The position numbers and the translations under genes are program-made. Positions 8,840 through 17,333 of a stretch of DNA of 64,000 nt are shown in pieces. This DNA is from Bog-473 sp963742035. GTDB taxonomy: Bacteria > Actinomycetota > Acidimicrobiia > Acidimicrobiales > RAAP-2. The stretch is taken from assembly GCA_963742035.1 (NCBI GenBank), contig CAVUKH010000007.1:124001-188000 (forward strand), written 5' to 3'. Within the stretch, counting starts at the first letter, position 1, and every line of letters begins with the position of its first letter. The notes under the pieces were generated by a model. That model saw only the letters and a program-made list of their open reading frames with translations, had not been told where the DNA came from and ran no database searches.

Positions 8840-10237
8840 ATGAAGTCGTCCGGAAGCGCCGTCACCGTCGGTGTCGACGTCGGCACGACCTCGGTGAAGG
8901 CCCTGGCCGTCGATGCGCACGGCCGGGTCGTCGCCCGGAGCAGAGTGCCACATCGCATTGTGGCGCCCGAGCCCGACGTGTTGCGTCACGACGCCAAGAA
9001 GGCCTGGCGCGCCGGGCCCCGCAAGGCGTTCGAGCTGGTAACGGCACAGCTGCACGACGATGGCAGCACCCTGGCCGGCGTCGCGGTGGCCTCCATGGTC
9101 CCCTCCATGACCGCCGTCAACCAGCGAGGCGTGCCGGTGCTGCCCGGCCTCCTCTACGGCGACCGCGAGGGCCGGGCGCCCAGCGCGACAGCCGACGACG
9201 CGGTCCGTATGCCGGGGACGATGCCCGACTCCGAGGGCTTCCTCCGTTGGGCCTCGACCGAGGTGCCGGATGCACGGGGGTACTGGCCCTGCCAGGCCGT
9301 CGCCACCAACGCGATCTCGGAGGTGCCGGCGATCGACACGGGCGTCACCGCATCGCTCGGCCTGCTCCACACCCACAAGGGATGGAACCACGAGCTACTG
9401 ACCTCCATGGGCGTCTCCGACGCACAGATGCCGATGGTGGTGCCCATGGGCCAGGCCGCCGGCACGCTGCCGGAGAGTGACGCCGTGATCACGGGTGGCA
9501 CCATCGACGCGCTCTGCGACCAGATCGTGTCGGGGGCGACCCAGCCGGGCGACGTCCTGGTGATTTTCGGGGCGACGCTGATCTGCTGGGCGGTATGCGA
9601 CGAATGGCTCGTGGCGGACGGGCTGATCAGCTACCCCAGCACGACGGTGGACCGGTACCTCATCGGTGGTCCGAGCAACGCGGGCGCCCTCTTCGTCGAC
9701 TGGGCGCGCCAGCTGCTCCGCGGCACGCCGCGCCCGGGCCCGGACCGTGAGCGCCTCGAGCCGCGGCTCGGGCAGCCCGGTCGTGTGCCCATCTGGTTGC
9801 CCTACGTCAGGGGGGAGCGGACGCCGTTCGAGGACCACACGCTGCGCTCGAACGTCTACGGGCTGGACATTGGGTCGGGTGCCGAGGCGCTGGAACGGGC
9901 CGCCTACGAGGCGAGCGGGTTCGTGGTACGCCGCATGCTCGAGCGGGCCGGAGTGAAGTCCACGCGGATCGTGGCCAGTGGAGGCGGCTCGCGGGTGACG
10001 GCATGGATGGCCGCAGTGGCCGACGCCACCAACCTGCCGGTCGAGACGGTGGCCGTCCCCGAGGGTGCCGCGCTCGGCGCGGCCTACTTCGCCCGCTTGG
10101 CGGCTGGGCTCGAGACGTCCCTGGACGACTCGGTGACCTGGTCCGCGGCGGGTCGCACGATCGAGCCGGACCCGGCCTGGGTGCGCGCGGCCGACGAGCG
10201 CTACCAGCGGTTCAGCGAGTTGGGGACGGGCGCGTAA
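8840..10237 (+). CDS. FGGY-family carbohydrate kinase
   Basis: This 465-residue protein has the two actin-like domains of FGGY kinases. The N-terminal GVDVGTTSVKALAVD is the phosphate-1 loop. The C-terminal RIVASGGGSRVTAWMAAVAD and PEGAALGAAYFA are the adenosine and second phosphate regions. It resembles xylulokinase-like enzymes that phosphorylate sugars or polyols with ATP. The ATG at 8840 is chosen, although an in-frame ATG at 8810 exists; the palindrome at 8821-8834 would be inside the longer version. A divergent 2-hydroxyacid dehydrogenase suggests a joint carbon-utilisation locus. Substrate unknown. Confidence 0.88.
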   Translation: MKSSGSAVTVGVDVGTTSVKALAVDAHGRVVARSRVPHRIVAPEPDVLRHDAKKAWRAGPRKAFELVTAQLHDDGSTLAGVAVASMVPSMTAVNQRGVPVLPGLLYGDREGRAPSATADDAVRMPGTMPDSEGFLRWASTEVPDARGYWPCQAVATNAISEVPAIDTGVTASLGLLHTHKGWNHELLTSMGVSDAQMPMVVPMGQAAGTLPESDAVITGGTIDALCDQIVSGATQPGDVLVIFGATLICWAVCDEWLVADGLISYPSTTVDRYLIGGPSNAGALFVDWARQLLRGTPRPGPDRERLEPRLGQPGRVPIWLPYVRGERTPFEDHTLRSNVYGLDIGSGAEALERAAYEASGFVVRRMLERAGVKSTRIVASGGGSRVTAWMAAVADATNLPVETVAVPEGAALGAAYFARLAAGLETSLDDSVTWSAAGRTIEPDPAWVRAADERYQRFSELGTGA

Positions 10238-10835
10238 ATCGCACCGCGCCGCCCTGGAAGCGCGCCAGGTCATGGCCGTCGCAGAGCACCGAGGTCCCCG
10301 GAGCGGACCGACGATCCGTACAAAATCCAGAGGAAAACCGGATTTCCCGGGTGTGCGACGTGGGAGGGGGTGTCGTCAACCGACGTGAAGGCGCGTCGCG
10401 AGTCGTGATCCATCCCCGCCGCGCGGGGTGGTGCTGCAATGCGTCGCAAAAATTCGTTGGAAAGAATGCGTGAGGCGTCACATCTCTCCTCCCGTAAAGG
10501 CAAAAGAGCCTTGGCACCGCGGTTCGTTCCTGACGCGACCTTCGCCGCATGCAAGTGACACATTCGTAACTACAAAGCAGGCCGCAGGACGCGCTCCGGC
10601 CGGGACGTACCCCCCTTGCTAAGGCGGCGTCAAAGGAATAGAACGACTGTTGTCGTCGCGTTGTTGGTGTGTGGATGGCGCATTGTTCATCTGCATTTCG
10701 AGTTGTTCATTCGCACTTCGAGTTGTTCAGGCGTTGTCGAGTAGGCGCGAATCGGGGCTCCGCAAAAACGGAGTTGGGGGTGGCGGTAGGGGATGTGCCC
10801 ATAAGCAACAACCAAAAAACAAGGAGATGCAGCAA
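10238..10835. other. Intergenic region with iterons, no gene
   Basis: These 598 nt are less GC-rich than the neighbours and contain A-runs. I find no convincing coding frame, tRNA or known riboswitch consensus. They contain the 20-bp direct repeats at 10683-10742 and end with the AAGGAG site of the secreted-protein gene. This is the likely control region of the 10.8-14.5 kb cluster. Confidence 0.5.
10683..10742. repeat. Three 20-bp direct repeats (iterons)
   Basis: TTGTTCA recurs at 10683, 10703 and 10723, exactly 20 bp apart. Each copy ends in TCGAG, and copies one and two differ at only a few positions between. The near two-turn spacing puts the copies on one DNA face. They lie about 95-150 bp before the first secreted-protein gene and look like activator or response-regulator binding sites. 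Confidence 0.6.
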
Positions 10836-11381
10836 ATGAAACGATTCATGACAAAAAAGGCTGCGGCGGTTGGCGTCGTCGCGGCCCTTCTCGTAGGCGG
10901 TGGTGTGGCGTTTGCCGTCGTCTCAGGTAGTGCGTCCGGGACTGGTTCCGGCTCTACCACCGCCGCAGGGCCAGGTTCCTGTCCCGTCACGTTGTCCGTC
11001 GACTTCGATCCCGGGCCCGCCATCACTCCGGGCGGATCTGCCTTGATCGACTTCGACGTGACGAACCATGGCACGGCGGCTTGCCTCATCAAGACGATCT
11101 CGGCGTCGGTCTTCAGCGGCATCGGGCCCGTCTCCTCGTCGAACGCCGCCTGTCAGAGCGTGATCAACTCGTTGCAGTCGCAGTTCTGGCTGACGCCCGA
11201 CCCCTCAGGGGCGACGACCAACACGCCGGTCCCACAAGACGGCAGTTCTGGTGTGCTCGTTCCGCCCGGCAGCACCGACATTCCTTTGCCGGGCGAGGGG
11301 CTGCTCCACTGGTCAAGCACCAGTTTCGACCAGAGCGCCTGTCAGGGTGAGCCGTTGACGCTGGCGGTACAAACCCCGTAG
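10836..11381 (+). CDS. Secreted/anchored protein with AFAV-GSGTG N-terminus
   Basis: This 181-residue protein has a basic start (KRFMTKKAAA), a hydrophobic segment at about residues 9-29 (VGVVAALLVGGGVAFAVV) and a GSASGTGSGS linker. A small beta-rich, cysteine-containing domain follows. The linker matches those of the two following genes and resembles SipW/TasA-like signal regions in which a short membrane segment is followed by 'GSG' repeats. The ATG at 10836 has AAGGAG 9 nt upstream; an ATG at 10827 is too close to it. I recognise no enzyme motif. A structural or adhesive role outside the membrane is an inference from the cluster. Confidence 0.7.
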   Translation: MKRFMTKKAAAVGVVAALLVGGGVAFAVVSGSASGTGSGSTTAAGPGSCPVTLSVDFDPGPAITPGGSALIDFDVTNHGTAACLIKTISASVFSGIGPVSSSNAACQSVINSLQSQFWLTPDPSGATTNTPVPQDGSSGVLVPPGSTDIPLPGEGLLHWSSTSFDQSACQGEPLTLAVQTP

Positions 11382-11448
11382 AGGCGCCATCACGACCAGG
11401 TGGTGTGGCGACATCGGTTCGCTCTCCACCTGATCGACTCGGCCGGAA

Positions 11449-11483
11449 GGCCGGGCCCGGAGCCCGTGCTCCGAGGCCCGGCC
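11449..11483 (+). terminator. Strong GC hairpin after the first secreted-protein gene
   Basis: GGCCGGGCCcGGAGC and GCTCCgaGGCCCGGCC can pair around a CCGT loop, giving a stem of about 14 bp 70 nt after the stop at 11381. There is no T-run, so it may be a Rho-independent-like hairpin or an mRNA stabiliser separating this gene from the next. Confidence 0.4.
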
Positions 11484-11687
11484 AACGGCCGCGGCGTGCC
11501 TCGCAGTAGTCGGGAGTGACGACGACAGTGAAGACGGCGAGCAGATGATCCAAGAGATGTTGAAGCCGACGAAGTCCGTCGCGGGTTCGAATGGGGGCGC
11601 GACCGCTCTGTCTGCGACTCGGAGGGCCGGCTCACCCCTCGGACGCGGCGCCGTGACCGCACAGATGCGTACAAAGACCGTATTGCG

Positions 11688-12647
11688 ATGAGACGGCGGA
11701 GGGAGCATGCCGAGGACGACGTGATTCTCGCTGCTGCAGCGCGCCGTCCGGCTCTCGCCCTCCTGCCACCTCTTTACGAAGAGCCTCGTGGCGCCCACGT
11801 CATGAAGTGTGTGGATCCGGCCGATTGGCCACGGGGCGTCCATGTCATGAGGGGCTCGACCGAAGGGCCCCGTGGCGCCCACGTCATGAAGGATCCGGCT
11901 GCGACCGAAGGGTCCCGTGGTGCCCACGTCATGAAGGATGTGGCCCCGACCGAAGGGCCTCGTGGCGCCCACGTCATGGGAGGGGATCCCCTCCTCTCGA
12001 TCGAGAACCGGGCCCTGCACGCCGTCAAGGTGGAACAGTCGGTCGGGCCGCAACTCAGCATCCTCACATCGGAAGCCCCACTCGTTTCCGGCGGCAACGC
12101 GGCTCCGGTCGCAAACCCGCACGCCGGTCGCACCACGCGGCACGGCAGCCACGCCACCCCGAGTCATCGGTGGAGGCTCATCCCCGTCGCCGGTGCTGCG
12201 GGCGCTCTGGTGCTGGGTCTTGGTGGCGGGGGCGCTTTCGCCTATCTCAGCAACAATGTGTCCGGCTCCGGCACAGGTGGCACACGGACGGGGACGCCGG
12301 TCACGCTGGGCGTGACCGCCACCGCGAGCAAGGCCGAGCTGCTCCCCGGTCTCACCGGTGCGGCCTACTTCGTCCTGCACAACGCCAATTCGTTCCGCGC
12401 CGTGTTCGACCAGGTCGCTCCCGGCGCGACGGTTGTCTCTGACAACACCGCGCTGTGCGCGAGCAGCTATGCCAGCATCGCCCAGACGTTGCCCTACAGC
12501 TTCTCGCCTGCGGTCACCGTGAGCCCGGGAGGGACGAGCGGCACCCAGTCCATTCCCGACATCGTGAAGTTGGCCCCGGACGCACCCAGCGCGTGCCAGG
12601 GCGTGACGTTCACCGTCACCCTGAGCCTCTCGGGACAGTCGTCATGA
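11688..12647 (+). CDS. Membrane-anchored protein with 15-residue tandem repeats
   Basis: The 319-residue reading has three parts. First is a cytoplasmic N-terminal tail with five PRGAHVM-type repeats (about residues 33-98). Next comes a membrane segment at about 163-188 (LIPVAGAAGALVLGLGGGG...AFAYL) and a GSGTGGTRTG linker. The last part is a beta-rich external domain with the cysteine pairs TALCAS and SACQG. The linker and domain are related to the genes before and after. No ribosome site precedes the ATG at 11688, so translation may start later, even after the repeats. It overlaps the next gene by ATGA. Confidence 0.62.
   Translation: MRRRREHAEDDVILAAAARRPALALLPPLYEEPRGAHVMKCVDPADWPRGVHVMRGSTEGPRGAHVMKDPAATEGSRGAHVMKDVAPTEGPRGAHVMGGDPLLSIENRALHAVKVEQSVGPQLSILTSEAPLVSGGNAAPVANPHAGRTTRHGSHATPSHRWRLIPVAGAAGALVLGLGGGGAFAYLSNNVSGSGTGGTRTGTPVTLGVTATASKAELLPGLTGAAYFVLHNANSFRAVFDQVAPGATVVSDNTALCASSYASIAQTLPYSFSPAVTVSPGGTSGTQSIPDIVKLAPDAPSACQGVTFTVTLSLSGQSS
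11784..11984 (+). repeat. Five in-frame repeats encoding PRGAHVM
   Basis: The core CGTGGCGCCCACGTCATGAA begins at 11787, 11871 and 11961. Diverged copies begin at 11832 and 11916. Spacings are 45, 39, 45 and 45 nt, all multiples of three, and most differences are at wobble positions. Each core holds the inverted repeat CGTGG-CGC-CCACG. The antisense frame (MTWAPRG repeats) shares the same wobble positions, so strand cannot be decided from the repeats alone. Confidence 0.75.
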
Positions 12648-14482
12648 AACGGGGACATCACCTTCGTGCAGATGACCGGCCGGGGACGCTCGGTGGCTTC
12701 GTGTCGTCAGTCCGAACGAAGTGTGGCCAAGGTGGCGCCCACTCCTGGCGGCCCAAGCACGGACGAACCGAACAGGGCCACATCCGCCGCGCCCGTACTC
12801 CAATCATTGTGTTCGTGTGCGCATTCGCGGTCGCCTCGGGTTCTGCAGCGTTTGCCTACAGCACGACGCCGGGCAGCGGGACCGGGCAGGCGCAGGCCGT
12901 CGCTCTGGACACCCCCGGGGACGGCAGCGCCTCGAATCCAACGACGTCGAGTCTGTCCCTGAGCTGGGTGGCCTCCTCGACACTGCCGGCGGATGGTGGG
13001 TATCTCGTCCTGCGAAGCACGTCGCCCGGAGGGCCGTACGCCAAGGACTCCAGTGGAACCTGCCAGCAGTCGATCACCCTGGTCTCACAGGCGACATCGT
13101 GCACGGACACGGGTCTCGCCGCGGGTACGACCTACTACTACCAGGTGGAAGCCGGCTACTACGACGTCAGTACGCTTTGGGTGAGCCCGCCCGACCCCCA
13201 GTTCTCCGGTACGACCAGCGAATCCGGCCCGACCAGTCAGACGCTGTCGATCACCAGCGCTGACACCACGACGTTTGCCGCGGGCGGCGCCGGGTCGTTC
13301 ACGGTGACGACGGTTGGCGCCCCGGCGCCCGCACTCGCCGACACCGGCTTCCCGGGCTGTACGCCGTCGACGCTTCCGGGTACCGTCACGCTGCTCGACG
13401 ATCACGACGGGACCGCCACCTTGTCGGGAACGACTCCGGCGACGGCCGTCGGCACCTACGAGGTCTGCCTGACGGCCACCGCCGGCACCAGTCGAGCCAC
13501 GCAGATCTTGACGCTGAGGGTCCTCACAGGCGGTGCCGTGACCAACGCCCCGGTCATCACCAGTCCGAGCAGCACGAGTTTCTTCGTCGGCAGCGCGGGA
13601 GCCTTCCAGGCGACGGCATCGGGGAGTCCCGCTCCGTCCTTCTCGAACGCAACGTTCACCGGGTGTAGCCCGTCCACCCTGCCCTCGGGCATCACGCTCT
13701 CGAGCAACGGGTTACTGTCAGGCACCCCAGGCGCCGACACGGCCGGCACGTACACCCTGTGCATCAAGGCCACGAATGGCATCAGTCCCGACGACACCCA
13801 GCAGTTCACGCTCACCATCGCTACCGAGGAACTGGCCTTCAGCTCTTCACCGGTAGCGGGGGCGACGTCAGGCGTGCCGAACCTCGGCCCGATCACGGTA
13901 CGACGCCAGACCGGCTCCGGTGTTCCCATCACGTCCGGTGGCGCTCTGACGGTCGGTCTGACGAGTGGGCCGGGTGCGACGTTCGGGCTCTCGCAGTTCG
14001 CATCGACGGCGGTGACCAGTGTGACCATTCCGAGTGGTGAGAGCAGCGCGACGTTCTGGTACGGATCAACGGCGATCGGCACGTCGACGATCGGCGCTGG
14101 CGCCCCCGGGTACGCGTCCGGTAGCCAGCCGGAGACGATCACCGCAGCTCCGGCGGGACTCGGCATCGCACTTGCCGCGGGCAGCACCGGCAGCCCGGTG
14201 CTGACGTGTGGGCCACCAAGTGGAAGCTCGACCTGCAGCGTGACAGGAGTTGGACCCGCCGGAAGGGTTGCCTTCACCGTCACGTTCTGGACCGCCACCA
14301 GGGGCCCCGCCGTCTACAGCGCCTCCCAGTCGTCATCGATCCATGAGACCGGTCAAACGGTGGGCACTGTCACAGTCGACCCCGGTGCCGCCGGGTCAGG
14401 CCCCAACGCCCTCACCGCATCGTTGGGCACATCGACGCTGACGTTCGGTCCGTACTCCCTTGTCGTCACCGTCGGCGTCTGA
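12644..14482 (+). CDS. Large secreted protein with FN3-like and Ig-like domains
   Basis: This 612-residue protein has a basic tail of about 50 residues, then a membrane segment IIVFVCAFAVASGSAAFAY and a GSGTGQAQ linker. A fibronectin III-like domain follows (LSLSWVASSTLPADGGYLV...GLAAGTTYYYQVEAG). Next are two putative Ig domains of the He_PIG kind, each with PA(L/P)..F.GC.PSTLP and GTYxxCLxAT/GTYTLCIKAT. A further beta-rich part lies near the C-terminus. The ATG at 12644 overlaps the upstream stop (ATGA), so the two are coupled. Such domain strings are typical of surface adhesins or fibre proteins. No sorting signal is present at the C-terminus. Confidence 0.78.
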   Translation: MKRGHHLRADDRPGTLGGFVSSVRTKCGQGGAHSWRPKHGRTEQGHIRRARTPIIVFVCAFAVASGSAAFAYSTTPGSGTGQAQAVALDTPGDGSASNPTTSSLSLSWVASSTLPADGGYLVLRSTSPGGPYAKDSSGTCQQSITLVSQATSCTDTGLAAGTTYYYQVEAGYYDVSTLWVSPPDPQFSGTTSESGPTSQTLSITSADTTTFAAGGAGSFTVTTVGAPAPALADTGFPGCTPSTLPGTVTLLDDHDGTATLSGTTPATAVGTYEVCLTATAGTSRATQILTLRVLTGGAVTNAPVITSPSSTSFFVGSAGAFQATASGSPAPSFSNATFTGCSPSTLPSGITLSSNGLLSGTPGADTAGTYTLCIKATNGISPDDTQQFTLTIATEELAFSSSPVAGATSGVPNLGPITVRRQTGSGVPITSGGALTVGLTSGPGATFGLSQFASTAVTSVTIPSGESSATFWYGSTAIGTSTIGAGAPGYASGSQPETITAAPAGLGIALAAGSTGSPVLTCGPPSGSSTCSVTGVGPAGRVAFTVTFWTATRGPAVYSASQSSSIHETGQTVGTVTVDPGAAGSGPNALTASLGTSTLTFGPYSLVVTVGV

Positions 14483-14572
14483 CGCATCGTTCCGCCGTGG
14501 CGGGAGCCCAGTTGCATTGCCGAGCGGGTTGTCCGGATCCGGAGCGCGCCTGGCCCCCCGGACCCGGTGCTC

Positions 14573-15811
14573 CTACCCGTTGGGGGTGAACGCCACCTTG
14601 AGGGCTCCGCTGCGGTCCTGGCGGGCCAGGGCCTTGAGGGCGGGCCACCACTCCTCGAGCCCGAACCGGTGCGTGAGCATCGGCGTGATGTCGAGCCGGC
14701 CGTCTCGGACCAGTTCGAGGTAGAGCGCGATGGCATGGAGGCGGCGGCCCTCGAAGTCCTCCATGCCGAAGGCGTTGGACCCGGCGATGGTGATCTCCTT
14801 GAAATAGATCGGGGTGGACTCCCAGCGCTCGGGCGTGGCCACGCCGGTGTAGACGAGCCGGCCCCGCTCGGCCAGGACCCGGACGCCCACCTCGAGCGTC
14901 TCGGCCTTGGCGATGGAGTCGTAGACGACGTCGATGTGCCCCGGATGCGTCACCGGGAGCCCGTCCAAGGGGGCATGAAGGACGGCACCAGACCAGTCCG
15001 CCAGCGCCTCGACGAGTTGCAGCCGGGGCTCGTGGGCGAAGACGGCGTCGGCCCCGAAACGCAGTGCCATCTCGCGCTGGGCCTCGAAGCGGGCGACTAC
15101 CCCAACCTCGACGCCCGGGTACAGGGCCTTGAGGATGGCCACACTGGTCAGGCCGAGGGCTCCGGCGCCGTAGACGAGGACCCGCCCCGACTTCGGCGGT
15201 GGATGCCGCACGATGGCGTGGAACGAGACCGAGAACGGATCGGCCAACACGGCCGCCTCGTTGGAGATGCCCTCAGGCACGGGGATCAACATGGAGTCGT
15301 GGGCCGCCAACTGCTCGGCCCAGGCGCCGGGAGCGCCGGTGATGACCCCGACGTGCACGCCGGGCCCCAGGTCACCCTTGGTAAAGCTCCAGCAGAGGTT
15401 GAGGTCACCCGCCCGGCAGGGCGGGCATCGGGGCTCGATGCCGCGGGGCGCGCAGGTCAACCACGGGTTGAGCACGACGCGTTGGCCGACATCGAGGCCG
15501 CGGGCCTCGGGTCCGAGCGCCACGACCTCGGCCACGACCTCGTGCCCGGGCACATGGGGGAGCGAGGAGAAGGCGGCCATGGGATTGTCGATGTCGCCCG
15601 TGTTGAAGTCACCCAGCACGAGCTTGGCGTCGGACCCGCAGATGCCCGAGAGGATCGGGCGCGTGACCACCCAGTCGGGGCGGACGAGACGGGCGTCGTC
15701 GATGTCGTGCAGGCCGAAGGGGATGCCGGCCAGCATGGCCTCCAATTCGTCCGTGGGGGCAGGACGGACCTCCTCCTCATCGGGCGGTGCGCCGAAGACC
15801 AGTGCCTTCAC
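14573..15811 (-). CDS. Zinc-dependent alcohol dehydrogenase (MDR family)
   Basis: This 412-residue medium-chain dehydrogenase has catalytic zinc ligands Cys58 (GICGSD) and His90-Glu91 (VPGHE). The structural zinc loop has Cys120, Cys129, Cys132 and Cys140. The NAD-binding stretch is VLVYGAGALGLTSVAIL. It oxidises an alcohol or reduces an aldehyde in the cytoplasm. The GTG start at 15811 overlaps the stop of the upstream SDR gene (GTGA), so the two dehydrogenases are translationally coupled and probably act in one pathway. A long N-terminal extension of about 50 residues before the first zinc ligand is slightly unusual. Confidence 0.9.
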   Translation of the reverse strand: MKALVFGAPPDEEEVRPAPTDELEAMLAGIPFGLHDIDDARLVRPDWVVTRPILSGICGSDAKLVLGDFNTGDIDNPMAAFSSLPHVPGHEVVAEVVALGPEARGLDVGQRVVLNPWLTCAPRGIEPRCPPCRAGDLNLCWSFTKGDLGPGVHVGVITGAPGAWAEQLAAHDSMLIPVPEGISNEAAVLADPFSVSFHAIVRHPPPKSGRVLVYGAGALGLTSVAILKALYPGVEVGVVARFEAQREMALRFGADAVFAHEPRLQLVEALADWSGAVLHAPLDGLPVTHPGHIDVVYDSIAKAETLEVGVRVLAERGRLVYTGVATPERWESTPIYFKEITIAGSNAFGMEDFEGRRLHAIALYLELVRDGRLDITPMLTHRFGLEEWWPALKALARQDRSGALKVAFTPNG

Positions 15812-16599
15812 CGTCCCGTCCCTTCCGGGCCGCCCAATCCACGCATGCCCACAATGAAGCTGTCGATGTCCGAGGTCTTGGCCTCAATGATCGCCTTCAT
15901 GTCAGGTAGGTAGTGCTCGAACACGTCGCTGTCAATGGCGTCGGCGATGCCGGCCGCGATGATGTTCGGCGGCTCCTTGGGCCCGTCGTACAGGGGAGCG
16001 TCGTTGTCGGGCTGGTCCCAGATCTCCGTGTCGATGGCGCCCGGAATGATGAGTTTCACGACGACTCCGGTGCCGTCCAGGTCGACGACCATCGATTCGC
16101 TCCAGCCCGCCAGCGCGAACTTCGACCCCGAGTAGGCGGCCTCTGCCGTGATGCCCAGCCTCCCGCCCAGGCTCGAGACGTTCACGATCATGCCGGCACT
16201 GCGCTCGAGCATGCGGGGTAGCAAGGCCAGCGAGATGGCGACGGGGGAGAAGTAGTTGGTCCGCATTGTCCGCTCTACTTCGTCCATGGTCAGGCGGGTG
16301 ACATGGCGGCGCATCGGGACGGCTGCGTTGTTGACGACCACGTCGAGCCCGCCGTAGTGGTCCCAGATCTGCAGGGCCAGATGGGCGGCCGCCTCGGGGT
16401 CTGCGAGATCGGCCGCCCAGCGCTCCGAGGTGGGCGAGGTGGCACGGCATTCCTCGAGCACCGCGTCGAGCCGGTTTGCCCGCCGCGCCACCAGCGCCAC
16501 GGTGTCCCCGCGCCGAGCGAGCTCCTTGGCGAGCTCGGCCCCGATGCCCGATGACGCGCCGGTGACGAGGACCGTCCGGCCACTCTGCGCAGCACTCAC
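15808..16599 (-). CDS. Short-chain dehydrogenase/reductase
   Basis: This 263-residue classical SDR has TGASSGIG at 13-20, NNAA at 90-93, the catalytic NVSS serine near 142, and YSGSK with Tyr156 and Lys160. It is an NAD(P)-dependent oxidoreductase acting on a hydroxyl or keto group. The GTG at 16599 is preceded by GGGGAGG; a longer in-frame version to 16713 would run into the tRNA-His gene and lacks family similarity. The gene is first in a two-gene operon with the alcohol dehydrogenase. Confidence 0.9.
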   Translation of the reverse strand: MSAAQSGRTVLVTGASSGIGAELAKELARRGDTVALVARRANRLDAVLEECRATSPTSERWAADLADPEAAAHLALQIWDHYGGLDVVVNNAAVPMRRHVTRLTMDEVERTMRTNYFSPVAISLALLPRMLERSAGMIVNVSSLGGRLGITAEAAYSGSKFALAGWSESMVVDLDGTGVVVKLIIPGAIDTEIWDQPDNDAPLYDGPKEPPNIIAAGIADAIDSDVFEHYLPDMKAIIEAKTSDIDSFIVGMRGLGGPEGTGR

Positions 16600-16673
16600 C
16601 CTGCGAACCTCCCCTGGCCGCGCCGAATTCTCTTTGCCGCCTCCCTCTCCGAGAGGGCACGCGGCTGCTTGGG

Positions 16674-16748
16674 GGTGAGCGAGGGGTCTCGAACCCCCGA
16701 CCTCCAGGACCACAACCTGGCGCTCTAACCGACTGAGCTACGCCCACC
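16674..16748 (-). tRNA. tRNA-His (GTG anticodon)
   Basis: On the minus strand the acceptor GTGGGCG pairs with CGCTCAC, with the extra G at position -1 typical of tRNA-His. D-arm, an anticodon stem CCAGG/CCTGG around the loop TTGTGGT, and a T-arm with GTTCGAGA are present. CCA is not encoded. Confidence 0.95.
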
Positions 16749-16873
16749 GAGGGGGACAAGTGTGGCACACCTCCGGCCGCCATTCGGCATATCCGCCCGC
16801 GAGCCAGCAACCGGTCCAGCCGGAGATGCGCACCCGCGTCCGATCGGCTATGTCAGGCTGTTCGGCGCGGCGT

Positions 16874-16949
16874 GCCCCCGTAGCTCAGCGGAGAGAGCAG
16901 TGGACTTCTAATCCAATGGTCGCAGGTTCGATTCCTGCCGGGGGCGCCA
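16874..16949 (+). tRNA. tRNA-Arg (TCT anticodon)
   Basis: The acceptor GCCCCCG pairs with CGGGGGC. The anticodon loop CTTCTAA reads TCT. The T-arm GCAGGTTCGATTCCTGC is intact and CCA is encoded at 16947-16949. The top anticodon-stem pair is a G-A mismatch. The accessory region with IS remnants begins right after it. Confidence 0.93.
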
Positions 16950-17017
16950 TTGTGATGTCTCAAGACATCGAGCACCGACGTCTGGGACACAGCCTAGACC
17001 TGGGCCGTTGCTGTTGC

Positions 17018-17221
17018 TCAGGGGATCCGCTGATAATCCTTGGTCGGGTCGAGGACGAGGCGACGCAGTGGCGAGCCGTCGAATCCCACGATCTCGATGT
17101 CGAGACCGTCGATGAGCATGGCGACGCGCCAGCCCGCGTAGGCGTTCCCGATCCCGATGTGGTGAAGCCGTCCCCGGTGACGAAGCGTGATCCGGCCGGC
17201 TTTATCCACCCGGGAGCCGGT
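17018..17221 (-). pseudogene. IS481-type transposase, C-terminal fragment
   Basis: A frame of about 67 codons encodes ITLRHRGRLHHIGIG, AYAGWRV and SPLRRLVLDPTKDYQ. These match the C-terminal tail of actinobacterial IS481-family (integrase-core) transposases. Reading upstream meets a stop at 17222-17224, and the DDE core and N-terminal helix-turn-helix are missing. The fragment is therefore dead. Its left end is 70 nt from tRNA-Arg. An N-terminal fragment of the same family lies at 24891 on the other strand. Confidence 0.75.
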
Positions 17222-17273
17222 TCAGACGGAGTGTGACTTGCTACGCGAGGTCGACTGGGGGCCCGCCCCATAC

Positions 17274-17291
17274 CAAGCAGGCACCTCGGGG
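17274..17291 (+). repeat. 18-bp direct repeat, copy 1
   Basis: CAAGCAGGCACCTCGGGG occurs here and again at 25558-25575 in the same orientation. The flanks do not match. Each copy lies 50-340 bp beyond an IS481 remnant, so it may mark an old insertion or recombination boundary. Confidence 0.5.
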
Positions 17292-17333
17292 GCAGTCCAG
17301 GCCCACGAACCACTACGGCCGAGAGGCTGGTTA

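Noticed and set aside
10238..10680. Riboswitch (c-di-GMP or cobalamin) upstream of the secreted-protein cluster
   Set aside because: A-rich patches and short hairpins exist, but no conserved core of a class I remember could be aligned.
11784..11984. CRISPR array
   Set aside because: Repeats are short and imperfect, and the between-repeat parts are also related. Spacings are multiples of three within an open frame, and no cas genes are present.
16950..17017. Attachment-site duplicate of the tRNA-Arg 3' end
   Set aside because: No second copy of the tRNA 3' sequence was found by eye within the accessory stretch. A computed search would be needed.
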